The notes: generated by a model from the sequence alone, not told the origin. A stretch of 64,000 bases of DNA from NIOZ-UU13 sp035528395 (GCA_035528395.1 DATKYR010000035.1:13837-77836), one strand, 5' to 3'. Counted from the first letter of the stretch, positions 8,835-18,742 are shown. Numbers and translations: made by a program.

Positions 8835-9986
8835 ATGAAACTAATCCGAAAAATAACAACGCTCCTGACGTTACTGCTTTGTGTTGCGACGGGATGCCGG
8901 CCGGTTCAGAAAGAGATTTGTGAGCAGCGCTTTAGCCGGATTGAGAACGTAATCGAAGAGGAAATCGAGAAAGGTAACTTCCCAGGAGCCGTGGTTCTCG
9001 TTGGTAAACAAAGTGACATTTTGTACTGGCAGGCCTTTGGCAATGAAGTGATAGAACCTTTTGAGGAAACTATTAACGGAAATACGATTTTTGACCTGGC
9101 CTCTCTGGCCAAACCTATTGCCACAGCCACTTCAATTATGATTCTGAAAGACCGCAAAGCATTAGACTTAGATGATTATGTCGGTGCATATCTCCCTGCT
9201 TTTGCGTGCAATGGCAAGGAGGAGGTCCGGATCAAACATCTCCTTAGCCATACTTCGGGATTGCCGGCGTATACGAATGCAAATAAGTTGAAGGAGCAGT
9301 TCGGGAGTCCCTGCCCTGACGAGGTAATTGAGAAGATATACAAATTGGAAGCCGTAAGCAAACCCGGTGAAGAGTTTCGCTACAGTTGCCTGGGCTACAT
9401 TACGCTGGCAAAGATTGTTGAAACAGTCAGTGGGAAGAGTATTAGTGATTTTAGCAGGGAGAACATATTTATTCGGCTTGGCATGAAACACACCGCCTAC
9501 ACTCCTCCGGATTCCTGGGAGGAAGATATTGCAGCTACCGAAATCGTGGACGGCCAACTGCTTAGGGGCGCTGTTCACGATCCTTTAGCAAAATTGATGG
9601 GAGGCATATCCGGAAACGCCGGGCTATTTTCCAACGCCTATGATTTGTCGATATACTGCCGGATGCTGCTGAATGAGGGCGTCTGGAATGGCACAAGAGT
9701 TCTCAGCCCTGAAGCAGTTGCTATGTTGACCACTTCTCAGGCATATGGCCGTGCTTATGGTTTTGATGTGAATTCGAGTTACTCATCAGTGAAGGGCACT
9801 TACGCTCCGAAAAAAGCGTTTTGCCATACCGGTTATACAGGAACTTCAATAGTCTGCGACCCGGTGAGTGGTACCTTTGTTATTATCCTTACCAATAGAG
9901 TCCATCCCAGCGATGAGGGAACGGCGAAGCCCGTTCGTAGTAAAGTTGCAGATATTGTTTTTTCCAGTCTACAAATGACGCCTTGA
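8835..9986 (+). CDS. Beta-lactamase-fold serine hydrolase lipoprotein
   Basis: 383 residues from ATG 8835; this start gives a clear lipoprotein signal (LLCVATGC, Cys about 22) and lies just after the upstream stop, whereas an upstream in-frame start would overlap the previous gene. Family: class C beta-lactamase / penicillin-binding esterases. Seen: the SxxK nucleophile motif as SLAK in FDLASLAKPIAT; the second motif as YSC where most relatives have YxN; and HTG near the C-terminus in FCHTGYTG in place of KTG. Members are esterases, D-Ala-D-Ala peptidases or amidohydrolases. The cluster context suggests it acts on cell-wall fragments outside the inner membrane. The YSC variant is a departure from the canonical site. 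Confidence 0.82.
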   Translation: MKLIRKITTLLTLLLCVATGCRPVQKEICEQRFSRIENVIEEEIEKGNFPGAVVLVGKQSDILYWQAFGNEVIEPFEETINGNTIFDLASLAKPIATATSIMILKDRKALDLDDYVGAYLPAFACNGKEEVRIKHLLSHTSGLPAYTNANKLKEQFGSPCPDEVIEKIYKLEAVSKPGEEFRYSCLGYITLAKIVETVSGKSISDFSRENIFIRLGMKHTAYTPPDSWEEDIAATEIVDGQLLRGAVHDPLAKLMGGISGNAGLFSNAYDLSIYCRMLLNEGVWNGTRVLSPEAVAMLTTSQAYGRAYGFDVNSSYSSVKGTYAPKKAFCHTGYTGTSIVCDPVSGTFVIILTNRVHPSDEGTAKPVRSKVADIVFSSLQMTP

Positions 9987-10146
9987 ATCTATTGGCATGG
10001 TATAAGGGCATCTATATTTGTCTTGAGTCCCTGACAAATAGAGCTTGTCCAATGTTATAACCAATGTCTTAACAATAAGGTACGTTAGGGATTAAAGGGA
10101 AGTAACCCACTTCTGATTCCATAGCAACTGTCAGAGGGTTCTTCTA

Positions 10147-13100
10147 CTACCTTGCCTTTTTAGCAAGTTCGTGCCGCATCATTGCCTCATACAGCGCGAG
10201 TTGAATGTCCAGTATCTCTTCAAAGCTCACCTCGCATGCCCCCGTGCTATCCAATCCATGTGGGCACTCGAACGTAAAACTGCTTGCCCCGCTCACGTGA
10301 TACATCGCGCTGGTCAGATTAAAAGGCGAAAAATTCCTCCCGCCTTCAGCTGTAGTTTCGAATGGACTTCCGTGGGGCAGCCCTCGCTCGTTGAGAATCG
10401 CATAGCACTCTACGGCCAGCTTCCTCACGTCTTCTTGCTTTTCCATAGTGACATAAGCCGGCCTCAGCAGAGCCGGCCTGCTCTCATGGCTATGCAGCGA
10501 CACCGCCAAATCCACGCCTTCCTCTCTCGCCACCTTCAGGATAACCGGTGCCTCCGGCCCCATCGGCTCGAAGAACTCATCATGCATCGGATTGATACCG
10601 GCATCGTTGAAATAACAACCCAAAAACCCTATGTTCTCCCCTGCCATCGGGTGTTGCCTCTTACTCTGGGGCCACCCACAAAACGTATCATCGCTCCATG
10701 TCCCCTGCCCCCAGAACCGCAAATCATCGAGACCCATCCCTTGCAGCGCCCGTGGCTCCAGCCTCGCAGTCCCATCAGGATTACCGGCTGGTATTATCAA
10801 TAACCGACACCTGAGCCCAAGTTCCCGCAGCTCCGTCTGTTCCCTTTCTCGCAGGTCGTACCCCGTATCCATAATGCTTATGAGATTCGCTAATCCGGTG
10901 AGCCCCTCCACTTCGTGCCCATGTACAGGCCCTACGAACAGAATCACGGGCTTGTATCTTGCCTCCTTTTCCATATACGCCGACTGAGCTTGACCTCCGA
11001 CCGCCGAGTTGAAATTCGCTTTTTGGGTGACGTGCTCACGCTTACCGAAGCTCACCAGGTACATCGGTCGCCCACCAGGTGTATTAGCAATTATCTGCAC
11101 TTCGCCGTTGCTGACCTCTGCCAGTTGCTTCTCGAGCTTCTCCGTCCCTCCGACCCAGAAATCGGGCAGCTCCCGCGTCGGTATCCTGGCCTTAGCCTGC
11201 TCGTAAGTCATTGCCGGATATGTCCGTGCCGCTATTCCCACCTGCTTTTGCACTCCCGTTGCCAAATTGCGACTAATCCTTCTGTCCCGGCCTGAGCGGC
11301 TGATGTGCCCGCCCAACGGCCCGTCGGAGTTGAACACGACGTCCCATACCTGTTTGCCTGTTCTCACCGTAACGCCGCATCTGCCGTCTCTTTCGATCAG
11401 CTCTGCCTCGTCCATTTGCTCAAGATCCTGTCCTCCCACCTGTATGACATGCAAGAAGATGTCTCTCTGCTTCGCATTGCCCGGCGTAACTTCGACTCTC
11501 CACTGCCCCATCAGAGCCAAACTCTCATTAGTCAGTCCGTCCCGCACGATATCCCAGTTCTTCCCCGCCGCCTGGAACTCCATGCCTGGCCCACCGACAG
11601 ACTGTAATACGGCATCTCTCGGCAGCATCGTCCTGCAAAACATCCTTCCCTTACCATGATCCGCCCTAACGGTCTTGCCGCGTATCTGAGGCTCGTGGGC
11701 CGTATGCAAGAGCCAGTCCTTGCGATAACTTGCATCCGTTGACACAACTCGATCGAAAATCACGAAATGATTCGGCATCAGAAATACAATCTGCCGTGTC
11801 ACCAGCTCGCATTTCTCCCCCAAATCCGATCGTCCCGGCCCCTTTACCAGTCCGTGCTGATAGCACGCCGTTGAATCCCCTGCAACATACACATAGTCAT
11901 CGTTTGTCTCAAAGGCCTTGACCACCGAACCTAACTGCCTGTGCTGTCCTCCGTGATTGCCCACGACCGTCCCTCCCCAATACCTGGCCGGGGGCTCTCC
12001 CTCCTGGTGGACGACAACGCAATTATGAGCCACTGTCTGAGCATAGTAGTTCGCGAGATGTTCACCGTTATCGAACTCCTTGTACCGCGTCCCCGAATCC
12101 AGCGCCAGAAACCCTTTATGATAAATCACGAAATTCAACGCATCGTAATGCCTGTGCTGCTCCAGTATCCCACCGCACGAGAACATGCAATAGGTATCAT
12201 TGCGTCCGGTGCCACTGCGCATTATGATTTGTCCCATGTTCTCAAAGTATCTGGCCTTCGGCAGGCCCTCTGGCTCGAATGCCTCCGGCGCATCATCTTG
12301 GCCTGTCAACAGAAACGGATAAATGAACCAACTGCTGCTATATCGTTTCTGTGGCAGCAGTCCCTGCACGTGTTTAGCCAAGGCTGCCTCCTTCGGTCGC
12401 TGTCTCGCATACAAATGCCGAATATTTGACATGTGGGTATATATCTGGTTCGTTGGCATTTCGTTCCTCGTATGGGGTTGGTCACCGTATCCAAACTCCA
12501 ACGGCCCCCCATCCGCCTCTATCCAGTTCCATATCACGTAATTAGCCAGCCACGCACTGTGCGGCCAATCCGGCGCAATATTTTCCCCCGTACTTGACAA
12601 CCATGTATAAAAGAAGTTCTGTTCCGCCCATGGGTACGCCCCCAGAACGTATCCCAGCGTCGCCGATGCTCCTCCCCCGTCATCATTACAAGTCCTGCGC
12701 CTGTGCTCCAGCAGCTTCATATTTTCATTCCGTCCCCACACCAGCCACTCGTTCACCTTGTCCTCTTCTATTCCCGTTCCAAATGCCGTGCATCCTATGA
12801 ACCACAGACAATTCTTCACGCCGTAGAATCCGCTCGCGTATCCGCTCATATTCTCGCGGTAAATAGCTGGCTTTGCCTTCAACACTCCGTCAATCACCCG
12901 CACAAGCCTCGACATGTAATCCCGCCGTTCCGCCTCCGACAAAGCATCGTAGAGCCAGTCCCACGCCAATGTCGCATGCACCCGCGAAGTCGAGTACCAG
13001 TTCACGCTCTTTTTATGGTTGAAGCATTCATCATAAAATCGCAGACTCGTATCCAGGCATTTCTTCGATAGATCGAGATACGCCTGCTCCCCCGTCACCC

Positions 13101-13443
13101 TATACACAAACGCCGCCCACGCTGCCTCCTGGCCGTATTCCTTTGCCTCAAGCGCATCTTTGTCGCCTACACGCTTGACGAGACTATCCACCCGCCCTTT
13201 CATGTAGTTGTACCACTGCCGTTCTGGCCCGAGCGCACGCTGGCGCACTTTTGGCCACATCTCGGAATTGAAAAACAGCCGCGGATGGTCCCTCCGAATC
13301 TTCCCCACCCACTCCGGTAATTCACCCGCGAGACATTCAACGCTAAATATGGCCTCTACAATCACAATGCATAGAACCAACATAGTCAACTCACGTACCG
13401 CCCACTGCATATTCTGTTTAACCTGTTTGCCTGGCTTGCTCAT
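10147..13443 (-). CDS. Secreted fusion: heparinase II/III-like lyase domain plus M14 zinc carboxypeptidase domain
   Basis: 1098 residues, GGAGG ribosome site before ATG 13443. Residues about 17-40 form a membrane/signal segment. About 45-370 is an alpha-toroid region (HPRLFFNSEMWPKVRQRA, RVHATLAWDWLYDAL), and 395-700 a beta-sandwich with QHRHYDALNFVIYHKGFL, as in heparinase II/III and alginate-lyase-like enzymes. From about 745 a second enzyme begins: HGHE (841-844) supplies the M14 HxxE zinc ligands, NPDG at 888-891, LHSHE at 983-987 the third ligand, and FTFEC near 1065 the catalytic Glu. So both halves keep core residues. A lyase and a peptidase in one exported chain suggests attack on a glycan carrying peptide or amino-acid substituents; that is inference. 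Confidence 0.8.
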   Translation of the reverse strand: MSKPGKQVKQNMQWAVRELTMLVLCIVIVEAIFSVECLAGELPEWVGKIRRDHPRLFFNSEMWPKVRQRALGPERQWYNYMKGRVDSLVKRVGDKDALEAKEYGQEAAWAAFVYRVTGEQAYLDLSKKCLDTSLRFYDECFNHKKSVNWYSTSRVHATLAWDWLYDALSEAERRDYMSRLVRVIDGVLKAKPAIYRENMSGYASGFYGVKNCLWFIGCTAFGTGIEEDKVNEWLVWGRNENMKLLEHRRRTCNDDGGGASATLGYVLGAYPWAEQNFFYTWLSSTGENIAPDWPHSAWLANYVIWNWIEADGGPLEFGYGDQPHTRNEMPTNQIYTHMSNIRHLYARQRPKEAALAKHVQGLLPQKRYSSSWFIYPFLLTGQDDAPEAFEPEGLPKARYFENMGQIIMRSGTGRNDTYCMFSCGGILEQHRHYDALNFVIYHKGFLALDSGTRYKEFDNGEHLANYYAQTVAHNCVVVHQEGEPPARYWGGTVVGNHGGQHRQLGSVVKAFETNDDYVYVAGDSTACYQHGLVKGPGRSDLGEKCELVTRQIVFLMPNHFVIFDRVVSTDASYRKDWLLHTAHEPQIRGKTVRADHGKGRMFCRTMLPRDAVLQSVGGPGMEFQAAGKNWDIVRDGLTNESLALMGQWRVEVTPGNAKQRDIFLHVIQVGGQDLEQMDEAELIERDGRCGVTVRTGKQVWDVVFNSDGPLGGHISRSGRDRRISRNLATGVQKQVGIAARTYPAMTYEQAKARIPTRELPDFWVGGTEKLEKQLAEVSNGEVQIIANTPGGRPMYLVSFGKREHVTQKANFNSAVGGQAQSAYMEKEARYKPVILFVGPVHGHEVEGLTGLANLISIMDTGYDLREREQTELRELGLRCRLLIIPAGNPDGTARLEPRALQGMGLDDLRFWGQGTWSDDTFCGWPQSKRQHPMAGENIGFLGCYFNDAGINPMHDEFFEPMGPEAPVILKVAREEGVDLAVSLHSHESRPALLRPAYVTMEKQEDVRKLAVECYAILNERGLPHGSPFETTAEGGRNFSPFNLTSAMYHVSGASSFTFECPHGLDSTGACEVSFEEILDIQLALYEAMMRHELAKKAR

Positions 13444-13808
13444 ATGTATTTCCTCCGAACGCGTTTGCCTTGCAAGTAATAACTCTGTTTTCCGCGTTCT
13501 GTGTCACCAGAACGCCCGATGGCGTAGTATTCTATCTCTTTCGTGGATTTCGGACAAACAGAAACATACAATTTTCTCCTCCCCGCACCAATTTTCACAT
13601 CTCAACCATATTTACAAAATGTCAGCGTAACAAAAAACGCCATACACCAAAACTATATCGAACCTCTGTGAAAATTGGTGCGGGGCATTTTATGATTTGC
13701 TTGAACCCGACGAGTTGTGTTATGATATACAAGGCAAAGCCAGGGGTAGGACGTACCCGATATAATGGAACGTTTACTGAGAAACGGCTTCTCCGGAAGA
13801 GGAATAGG
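13444..13808. promoter_or_regulatory. 365-bp divergent leader containing a 19-bp perfect inverted repeat
   Basis: Lies between the leftward lyase/peptidase gene and the rightward prepilin gene. It holds the inverted repeat described separately (13581-13685). No protein-like reading frame was recognised. Confidence 0.45.
13581..13685. repeat. 105-bp element with 19-bp perfect terminal inverted repeats
   Basis: CCCCGCACCAATTTTCACA at 13581-13599 is the exact reverse complement of 13667-13685, with 67 bases between. Either a miniature inverted-repeat element or a long-range stem in the transcript leader of the prepilin gene. It lies between divergent genes, so a terminator role is unlikely. Confidence 0.8.
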
Positions 13809-14678
13809 ATGACCATGTCCAAGCTTAAAGGCTTTACGTTAATAGAGCTTTTAGTGGTAATCGCTATTATCGCGCTGCTGATGGCCATCATTCTGCCGGC
13901 ATTGAATGCTGTAAAAAAGAAGGCGGCGGCGACCGTGTGCCTGAGCAATACCAAGAACCTTGCCTTGGGTTGGTACGTGTATATGCAAGATAATGATGGC
14001 CGCATCATGAGCTCAGAAGATAATGGCGTGGAACAGAACGGGAATTACGTCGGGTGGATAGGAGTGCCTCGCAACTCAAATGGTACCCTGCTTAGCAATA
14101 CTCAAACGAATCCACCCGTGACGGATGAGGACGAGATCCGAGGGATCGAAAGAGGTTTGCTATACCCGTATGTCAAAGAGCCGGGCACCTATCATTGTCC
14201 CGCCGACAACATCCGCAAGAGCATGTATGATGGGACCAGTGTTTTTGTTTCTTACGGGCTTCCCATGTGTTTATATGGTGCTCCGAATCCAAGTAGTTCG
14301 GGATACAACTTGCAGATCAAGACATTCGGTGAGATTACTTCGCCATCGACCCGTTACGTGTTTGTTGAGAGCGCGGAGACGCGGAATTGGAATTCGAGCC
14401 ACCATTTTGTAATAGGGGCCCCCGAGTATACAGGAACGACCCAATGGGGCTGGTGGGGGCCGATGGCGGTTAATCATGGCGACAGCAGTGTTTTGGGCTT
14501 TTGTGACGGCCATTCGGAAGTCCGCAAATGGCGTGATCGCTTCACCATAGAGCGTGTGGACAAGTTGATTCGTGAAGGAGTCACAACGTACGGTATTGAA
14601 TATCCACCGGAGGGTCAGACACTGGATATAGATTATATGGCCTCAGGCTGGGCCTATCGCTATAAAGGTGCGGGATAA
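13809..14678 (+). CDS. Type II secretion-type prepilin with H-X9-DG tail
   Basis: 289 residues from ATG 13809, preceded by GAGGAATAGG. The prepilin signal KGFTLIELLVVIAIIALL puts the cleavage site after the first Gly, followed by one hydrophobic helix and a secreted C-domain. Near the end, the segment starting HGDSSVLGFCDGHS fits the planctomycete/verrucomicrobial H-X9-DG motif exactly (His, nine residues, Asp-Gly). Such proteins are very numerous in planctomycetes; they are assumed to be processed by a prepilin peptidase and surface exposed, with unknown roles. The N-terminal stretch upstream of 13809 is not protein-like and was excluded. Confidence 0.9.
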   Translation: MTMSKLKGFTLIELLVVIAIIALLMAIILPALNAVKKKAAATVCLSNTKNLALGWYVYMQDNDGRIMSSEDNGVEQNGNYVGWIGVPRNSNGTLLSNTQTNPPVTDEDEIRGIERGLLYPYVKEPGTYHCPADNIRKSMYDGTSVFVSYGLPMCLYGAPNPSSSGYNLQIKTFGEITSPSTRYVFVESAETRNWNSSHHFVIGAPEYTGTTQWGWWGPMAVNHGDSSVLGFCDGHSEVRKWRDRFTIERVDKLIREGVTTYGIEYPPEGQTLDIDYMASGWAYRYKGAG

Positions 14679-15304
14679 GTGGTTTTCGTGGTTTGCCGGC
14701 AGGTGTCGCTCCGAAAACTTCAATGTTAACAGAAATGTCAGAGGAGCCCGAACAATGGATCCGCCAAACCGCAGCATTCCCTAAAAATTTCGTCGCTCGT
14801 TACGGCCGGTGACACCGGCGGGCGGAACACCTATATCGGATACCGAGGAGCAGGCAATCGTGTCGTTCTATCCTGTGGGCGCGCGCACCGGTTCGAATAT
14901 GCTGGCGGGAACGGTCAAAAAACTTTTGAAAGATGACCAAATGTATTACGACCATAAGGGCATAGAATTTGCCTTTCAAGAAGCGGTGAACTTGGATACA
15001 ATGGCTGTTGTCCATTTTGCTATATGCCCTGCTAATAAAGAGGGACCGAATTATTGGTAGGGACAGAGAAATTTGAATGTCATAAACAAATAGCCAAGCG
15101 GTTAATGGGCTTATAAAACCAAATTATCGAAAAGATTGGGAGCTATAGCAGCACTGCCATAAGACGGCGAAAATATGAAAATTACCAACCTGTCCGAAGC
15201 AGACCGGTATAGCGATAGATAGTACCGCAACAGCCGGACTTCGCAATACTGGGGCCTGCTGGAGCCAATAAGAAATTAATTCTGGAAATAAAGAAAGGAT
15301 AGCC
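14679..15304. other. 626-bp gap with a possible gene remnant
   Basis: Besides the weak frame 14809-15060, nothing was recognised. The last bases give the ribosome site for the isomerase gene (GAAAGGATAGCC before ATG 15305). Confidence 0.4.
14809..15060 (+). pseudogene. Possible gene remnant, 83 codons, unrecognised
   Basis: Open frame from a GTG, with no good ribosome site. The stretch GTVKKLLKDDQMYY resembles GLVREILKDDHVCY, encoded at about 16438-16479 on the same strand, where the DNA shares a 16-base identical core (TTTTGAAAGATGACCA). The two stretches flank the isomerase gene and look like pieces of one gene family. I do not recognise the family. It could still be a real small gene. Confidence 0.3.
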
Positions 15305-16189
15305 ATGAAAGGGATCAATCGAAGGGAATTCTTGAGCGGAGCAATTGCAGTCGGAGCCGGTCTTGGCAGCGTAGTACTGGCAAAAGATACGGAGGTTAAT
15401 GCTGCACCAGGAACTGTGAAAGATGATATTTCTATCGCTCAATGGGCCCTGGTTCGTGAAATACAAGAGGGAAAGTGGAAGACTCTGGATTTTCCAAAAA
15501 TTGCGAGGGAGGATTTTGACATCAATGGAATTGAGTTCGTCAGCACTTTGTTTGAGTTGCCGACCTACTCCTACCTGCGGGACCTGCGGCGCAATGCCGA
15601 GAAGTACGACGTCACGATGGTCCTCATAATGGTGGATGACGAAGGAGAGACGTGCGATCCGAGCAAGGCCGAACGGATCCAGACCGCCATAAACCACCGT
15701 AAGTGGGTGGATATAGCGAAGTATCTTGGCTGCCATTCCATCAGGACCAATTGCCGCGGCCCGAAGGATGCCCCTAAGGATCAGGCGCTTGAGTGGGCGG
15801 CCGACTGCTATAATCGTCTGCTGGAATATGCTGCGCCTGCCGGCATACGTGTGCTGATTGAGAACCACGGTGGGCTGTCAAATGACGCCGATTGGATGGT
15901 CTCACTATTCAAGAAGCTTGATAATCCGTATTTCGGCTCATACCCCGACTGGAGAAGTCCCGGCGGAGAATTCGATAACTATGAATATCTGAGGAAGATG
16001 CTCCCGTACGCTGGCGGGTTGTCATATAGAAACCAGCCGAAAGAGGAGCAGACAGCCGGGATGATTAAGCTCTGCCGGGATTCCGGTTACAGAGGCTGGT
16101 ATGGTATTGAGTCAAGCGGTCGGGAAGAGATCAAACGCGGTAAAGAGCTGCTTGAGAAGTACCTCTTCGGGAAAAGATTGAAATCCTGA
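15305..16189 (+). CDS. Tat-exported sugar isomerase/epimerase-like TIM barrel
   Basis: 294 residues. Twin-arginine signal (INRREFLSGAIAVGAG) directs folded export. The rest follows the AP-endonuclease-2/xylose-isomerase-like TIM-barrel family: NGIEFVSTLFELPTYSY early, GCHSIRTNCRG, IRVLIENHGGLSND (Glu/His metal ligands) and WYGIESSGREE at the end. Such proteins isomerise or epimerise keto-sugars, often beside Gfo/Idh oxidoreductases in planctomycetes. Good ribosome site. It stands alone between two unrecognised fragments; no partner oxidoreductase is adjacent, so its substrate is open. Confidence 0.8.
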   Translation: MKGINRREFLSGAIAVGAGLGSVVLAKDTEVNAAPGTVKDDISIAQWALVREIQEGKWKTLDFPKIAREDFDINGIEFVSTLFELPTYSYLRDLRRNAEKYDVTMVLIMVDDEGETCDPSKAERIQTAINHRKWVDIAKYLGCHSIRTNCRGPKDAPKDQALEWAADCYNRLLEYAAPAGIRVLIENHGGLSNDADWMVSLFKKLDNPYFGSYPDWRSPGGEFDNYEYLRKMLPYAGGLSYRNQPKEEQTAGMIKLCRDSGYRGWYGIESSGREEIKRGKELLEKYLFGKRLKS

Positions 16190-16491
16190 ATCCCTTACCG
16201 ACTTGAAATGGCGGATAACCTGCCAGGGAATCCACTCGAAAGGCAGGTGCGCACAAACGCACTCCCATCTGCGCTTAATATAGATGGCAGAGGCATCCCG
16301 ACTACGTGCGCATAGCGGCGAATAATCGCGAGGTCTGCTCCTCGAATAGCTTTCGCTGAGCTGAAAAGTTCCTCTCGGCTGCTTCGGCGCTGGCGCGAGG
16401 TTCTCTGTTGCTATGGATAACACCGTATGGACTTTCAGGACTGGTCCGAGAAATTTTGAAAGATGACCACGTATGTTACAGATGCTTAGCT
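16190..16491. other. 302-bp gap holding a short relic
   Basis: 16432-16479 resembles 14911-14958 as noted at the 14809 remnant. Nothing else recognised. Confidence 0.35.
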
Positions 16492-18624
16492 TTACTGTCT
16501 GTGTACATCAATAGAGCACAGTTGCCTGGATGGTAACTGGAATTCGACACGTGTCCTGGGGCCGGTGACATTGACCTTGTGGTGCAGTAGGATTTGGTGG
16601 GACGTCTTCAGGGCCAATGCATACTCTCCTGTTCTTAACAGGTAGAACTCGGCGGCCATGTCACGTGGGTGATCTCCAAAGTGATACAGCTTGGCAGACA
16701 AATGGTCGGTTCCCGAGGATGTAACTAAAGCTGCAATCTCGCGGGGTGGAGTTAGCCAACGTACGGCATTTAAGGGAAAGTAGTCAATGCGTCCAAGGTC
16801 GCCGGAAGCACTGGCGTACAGTAATGCCGGATTGGGGCGGGGCAGCGCAGGCCTTGCATAATCATTGAGATAGTTAGAGGTAAAGCTAAGGACGCGGTCG
16901 GTCCAGCGGACCTCACTGGTATAGCCGGGCCAGTTCATACGCAAGGCCTGGGCATGATGTAATAGATCTCGGTTTAGAGCACCCATTTGTCCGGAGATTC
17001 GGAATCTGGTGTATCCATCGGCCTCGGCCAAAAGCATCTCGTCATATTGAGTGTCCTGGGTCAATGATCGATACTTGGCCAGTATCTCTGCCAGGAATCC
17101 CATGCGTGCTGCACACCAGCTTAAACTACCGGGTTCAGGATCATCCTTAGGCAGGTTCTGACGATAGTTCTTTCGGATCCTGGCCATCGAATGAATTGGT
17201 GTCAGGTATTTCTCTTCGCCGGTCATATGGAACGTTAAAAGCAGGGCGCTGGTCAACATGGTCATGTTGCCGGGCCAGTCATACAAATGAGCCTGCTTGT
17301 CGATCGCAGGGATGTACCACGTCTCATTAGCACCCCCGGCGTGTCCCTCAGGCCAATGGATCGCCGAGGGGATGATACCGGCCGGTTTACCCCGTTCGGC
17401 CCGGGCAGTCACCTCCACCCATGTATCCATCCATGACGAAAATAGACGTGTCAGTTGGGCATCCCGCGTACGCAGCCAGTAAACTAAGGTAGGTTGTACC
17501 ACCCCCGGATGCCATACCGTGTCACAAGCTCGTTGAGGATCGGGATGGACGCGATGGACATTAAAATAGGTTCCCTTAAATTGTAGTGTTCCTCGCTGAT
17601 TAACACCCGTCCAGACCTTTTCCATTAGCTCTGCGATACGTAAAGCCCGTTGACCCCAGAGTGGATCTTCCGGACGCAGATGGAGCATCGGAGTGATGGT
17701 GTCTTTACTGTCTTCAGCCGTATGCTCCACATCGCTCATGTACTCGGTGTATCCTTGTTTCATATGAGCTTGACCGAACAGCCCTTGAGAAAACCGTTCC
17801 TGGCCCTGGGTGACCTTGGGGTCGGCAAAAGCAATCATGATCGGCGACCACCAACGCCACATTTCGCAGTCGTCTCCCCAGCCTCCTCCGAATTCGCCGT
17901 TTTCCAGTTGTTGATTATCGATCCACCAGTGAATGATATGCGCCAGCTTTTCCAGGCCCTCCCGTTGTAGATTGGCCCATTCAGGGGCTCGGGGATCCGC
18001 TTTAATCTCATACGGCCATTTCATCAAAGGCTCATCGAGATACATACGGATAACGCGGTTTTGGGGAAAGGCTTCTCGTGCAATACGCAGCAGACGCCGA
18101 CCTTCCCCGCAGTAGGCCTCGCGTAGTTTTTCTGAGTGCCGTAAATTACCGGATTGGATCACTTGATGGATGAGTATGCGTCCACGATACATGCACCAGA
18201 TCGGATAGAGGGGCGATACCTTTGAGATTCGAGGCAGATAGTACCGATCCGGTCGAACCTTGCCCACAAAGAAACCGCACAAGAATCCATTCTCGGCGGC
18301 ACGCTTACGAGGCTCCGGGGGACGATAGGTCTTATTGGCCCAATAATCACAGATGGGCAAGAGACCGTCCAGATCCTTTTTCAGGGCTGGCTCGATTTCC
18401 CGTATCGATGCCACTCGTTTCAGGAGGCGGAATCGAACTTGTTCATCTTCCGCATTGCCTGCTTGGTTTATGAGTTGCAGGGCATTTAGGTCTTCGGATA
18501 GGCATGGCAATGCCTGACAATGCAGATACAATAATAGGACTAATCCCAGGCCCAAGGCTGGACAGGATGTTCGCCGGATTGATTGAATCGAGTGATAAAT
18601 ACAGCGTAAAATGAGTGTCATCAT
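16492..18624 (-). CDS. Secreted protein of unknown function, probable alpha-toroid glycan-active enzyme
   Basis: 710 residues with an N-terminal hydrophobic segment (ALGLGLVLLLYLH) that is either a signal peptide or an anchor. The body is rich in Trp, Tyr and His with repeated helical stretches, such as IIHWWIDNQQLENGEFGGGW, typical of (alpha/alpha) toroid lyases and hydrolases; the last ~100 residues look like a beta domain. I did not recognise a named family. It reads leftward from AAAGGACAACAACACT/ATG and is preceded by the divergence-free gap to the FNT-CBS gene, which also reads leftward 118 bp upstream, so co-transcription is possible. Confidence 0.65.
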   Translation of the reverse strand: MMTLILRCIYHSIQSIRRTSCPALGLGLVLLLYLHCQALPCLSEDLNALQLINQAGNAEDEQVRFRLLKRVASIREIEPALKKDLDGLLPICDYWANKTYRPPEPRKRAAENGFLCGFFVGKVRPDRYYLPRISKVSPLYPIWCMYRGRILIHQVIQSGNLRHSEKLREAYCGEGRRLLRIAREAFPQNRVIRMYLDEPLMKWPYEIKADPRAPEWANLQREGLEKLAHIIHWWIDNQQLENGEFGGGWGDDCEMWRWWSPIMIAFADPKVTQGQERFSQGLFGQAHMKQGYTEYMSDVEHTAEDSKDTITPMLHLRPEDPLWGQRALRIAELMEKVWTGVNQRGTLQFKGTYFNVHRVHPDPQRACDTVWHPGVVQPTLVYWLRTRDAQLTRLFSSWMDTWVEVTARAERGKPAGIIPSAIHWPEGHAGGANETWYIPAIDKQAHLYDWPGNMTMLTSALLLTFHMTGEEKYLTPIHSMARIRKNYRQNLPKDDPEPGSLSWCAARMGFLAEILAKYRSLTQDTQYDEMLLAEADGYTRFRISGQMGALNRDLLHHAQALRMNWPGYTSEVRWTDRVLSFTSNYLNDYARPALPRPNPALLYASASGDLGRIDYFPLNAVRWLTPPREIAALVTSSGTDHLSAKLYHFGDHPRDMAAEFYLLRTGEYALALKTSHQILLHHKVNVTGPRTRVEFQLPSRQLCSIDVHRQ

Positions 18625-18742
18625 AGTGTTGTTGTCCTTTGGCCAAATTAGGTGGTTACTGATATTTATCGTTTGAATCTCATTAAAAAAACCTTCCTTT
18701 TCTCAAATCTTGTGCTTCGTGACTGCTGACATTAATTTGGCC

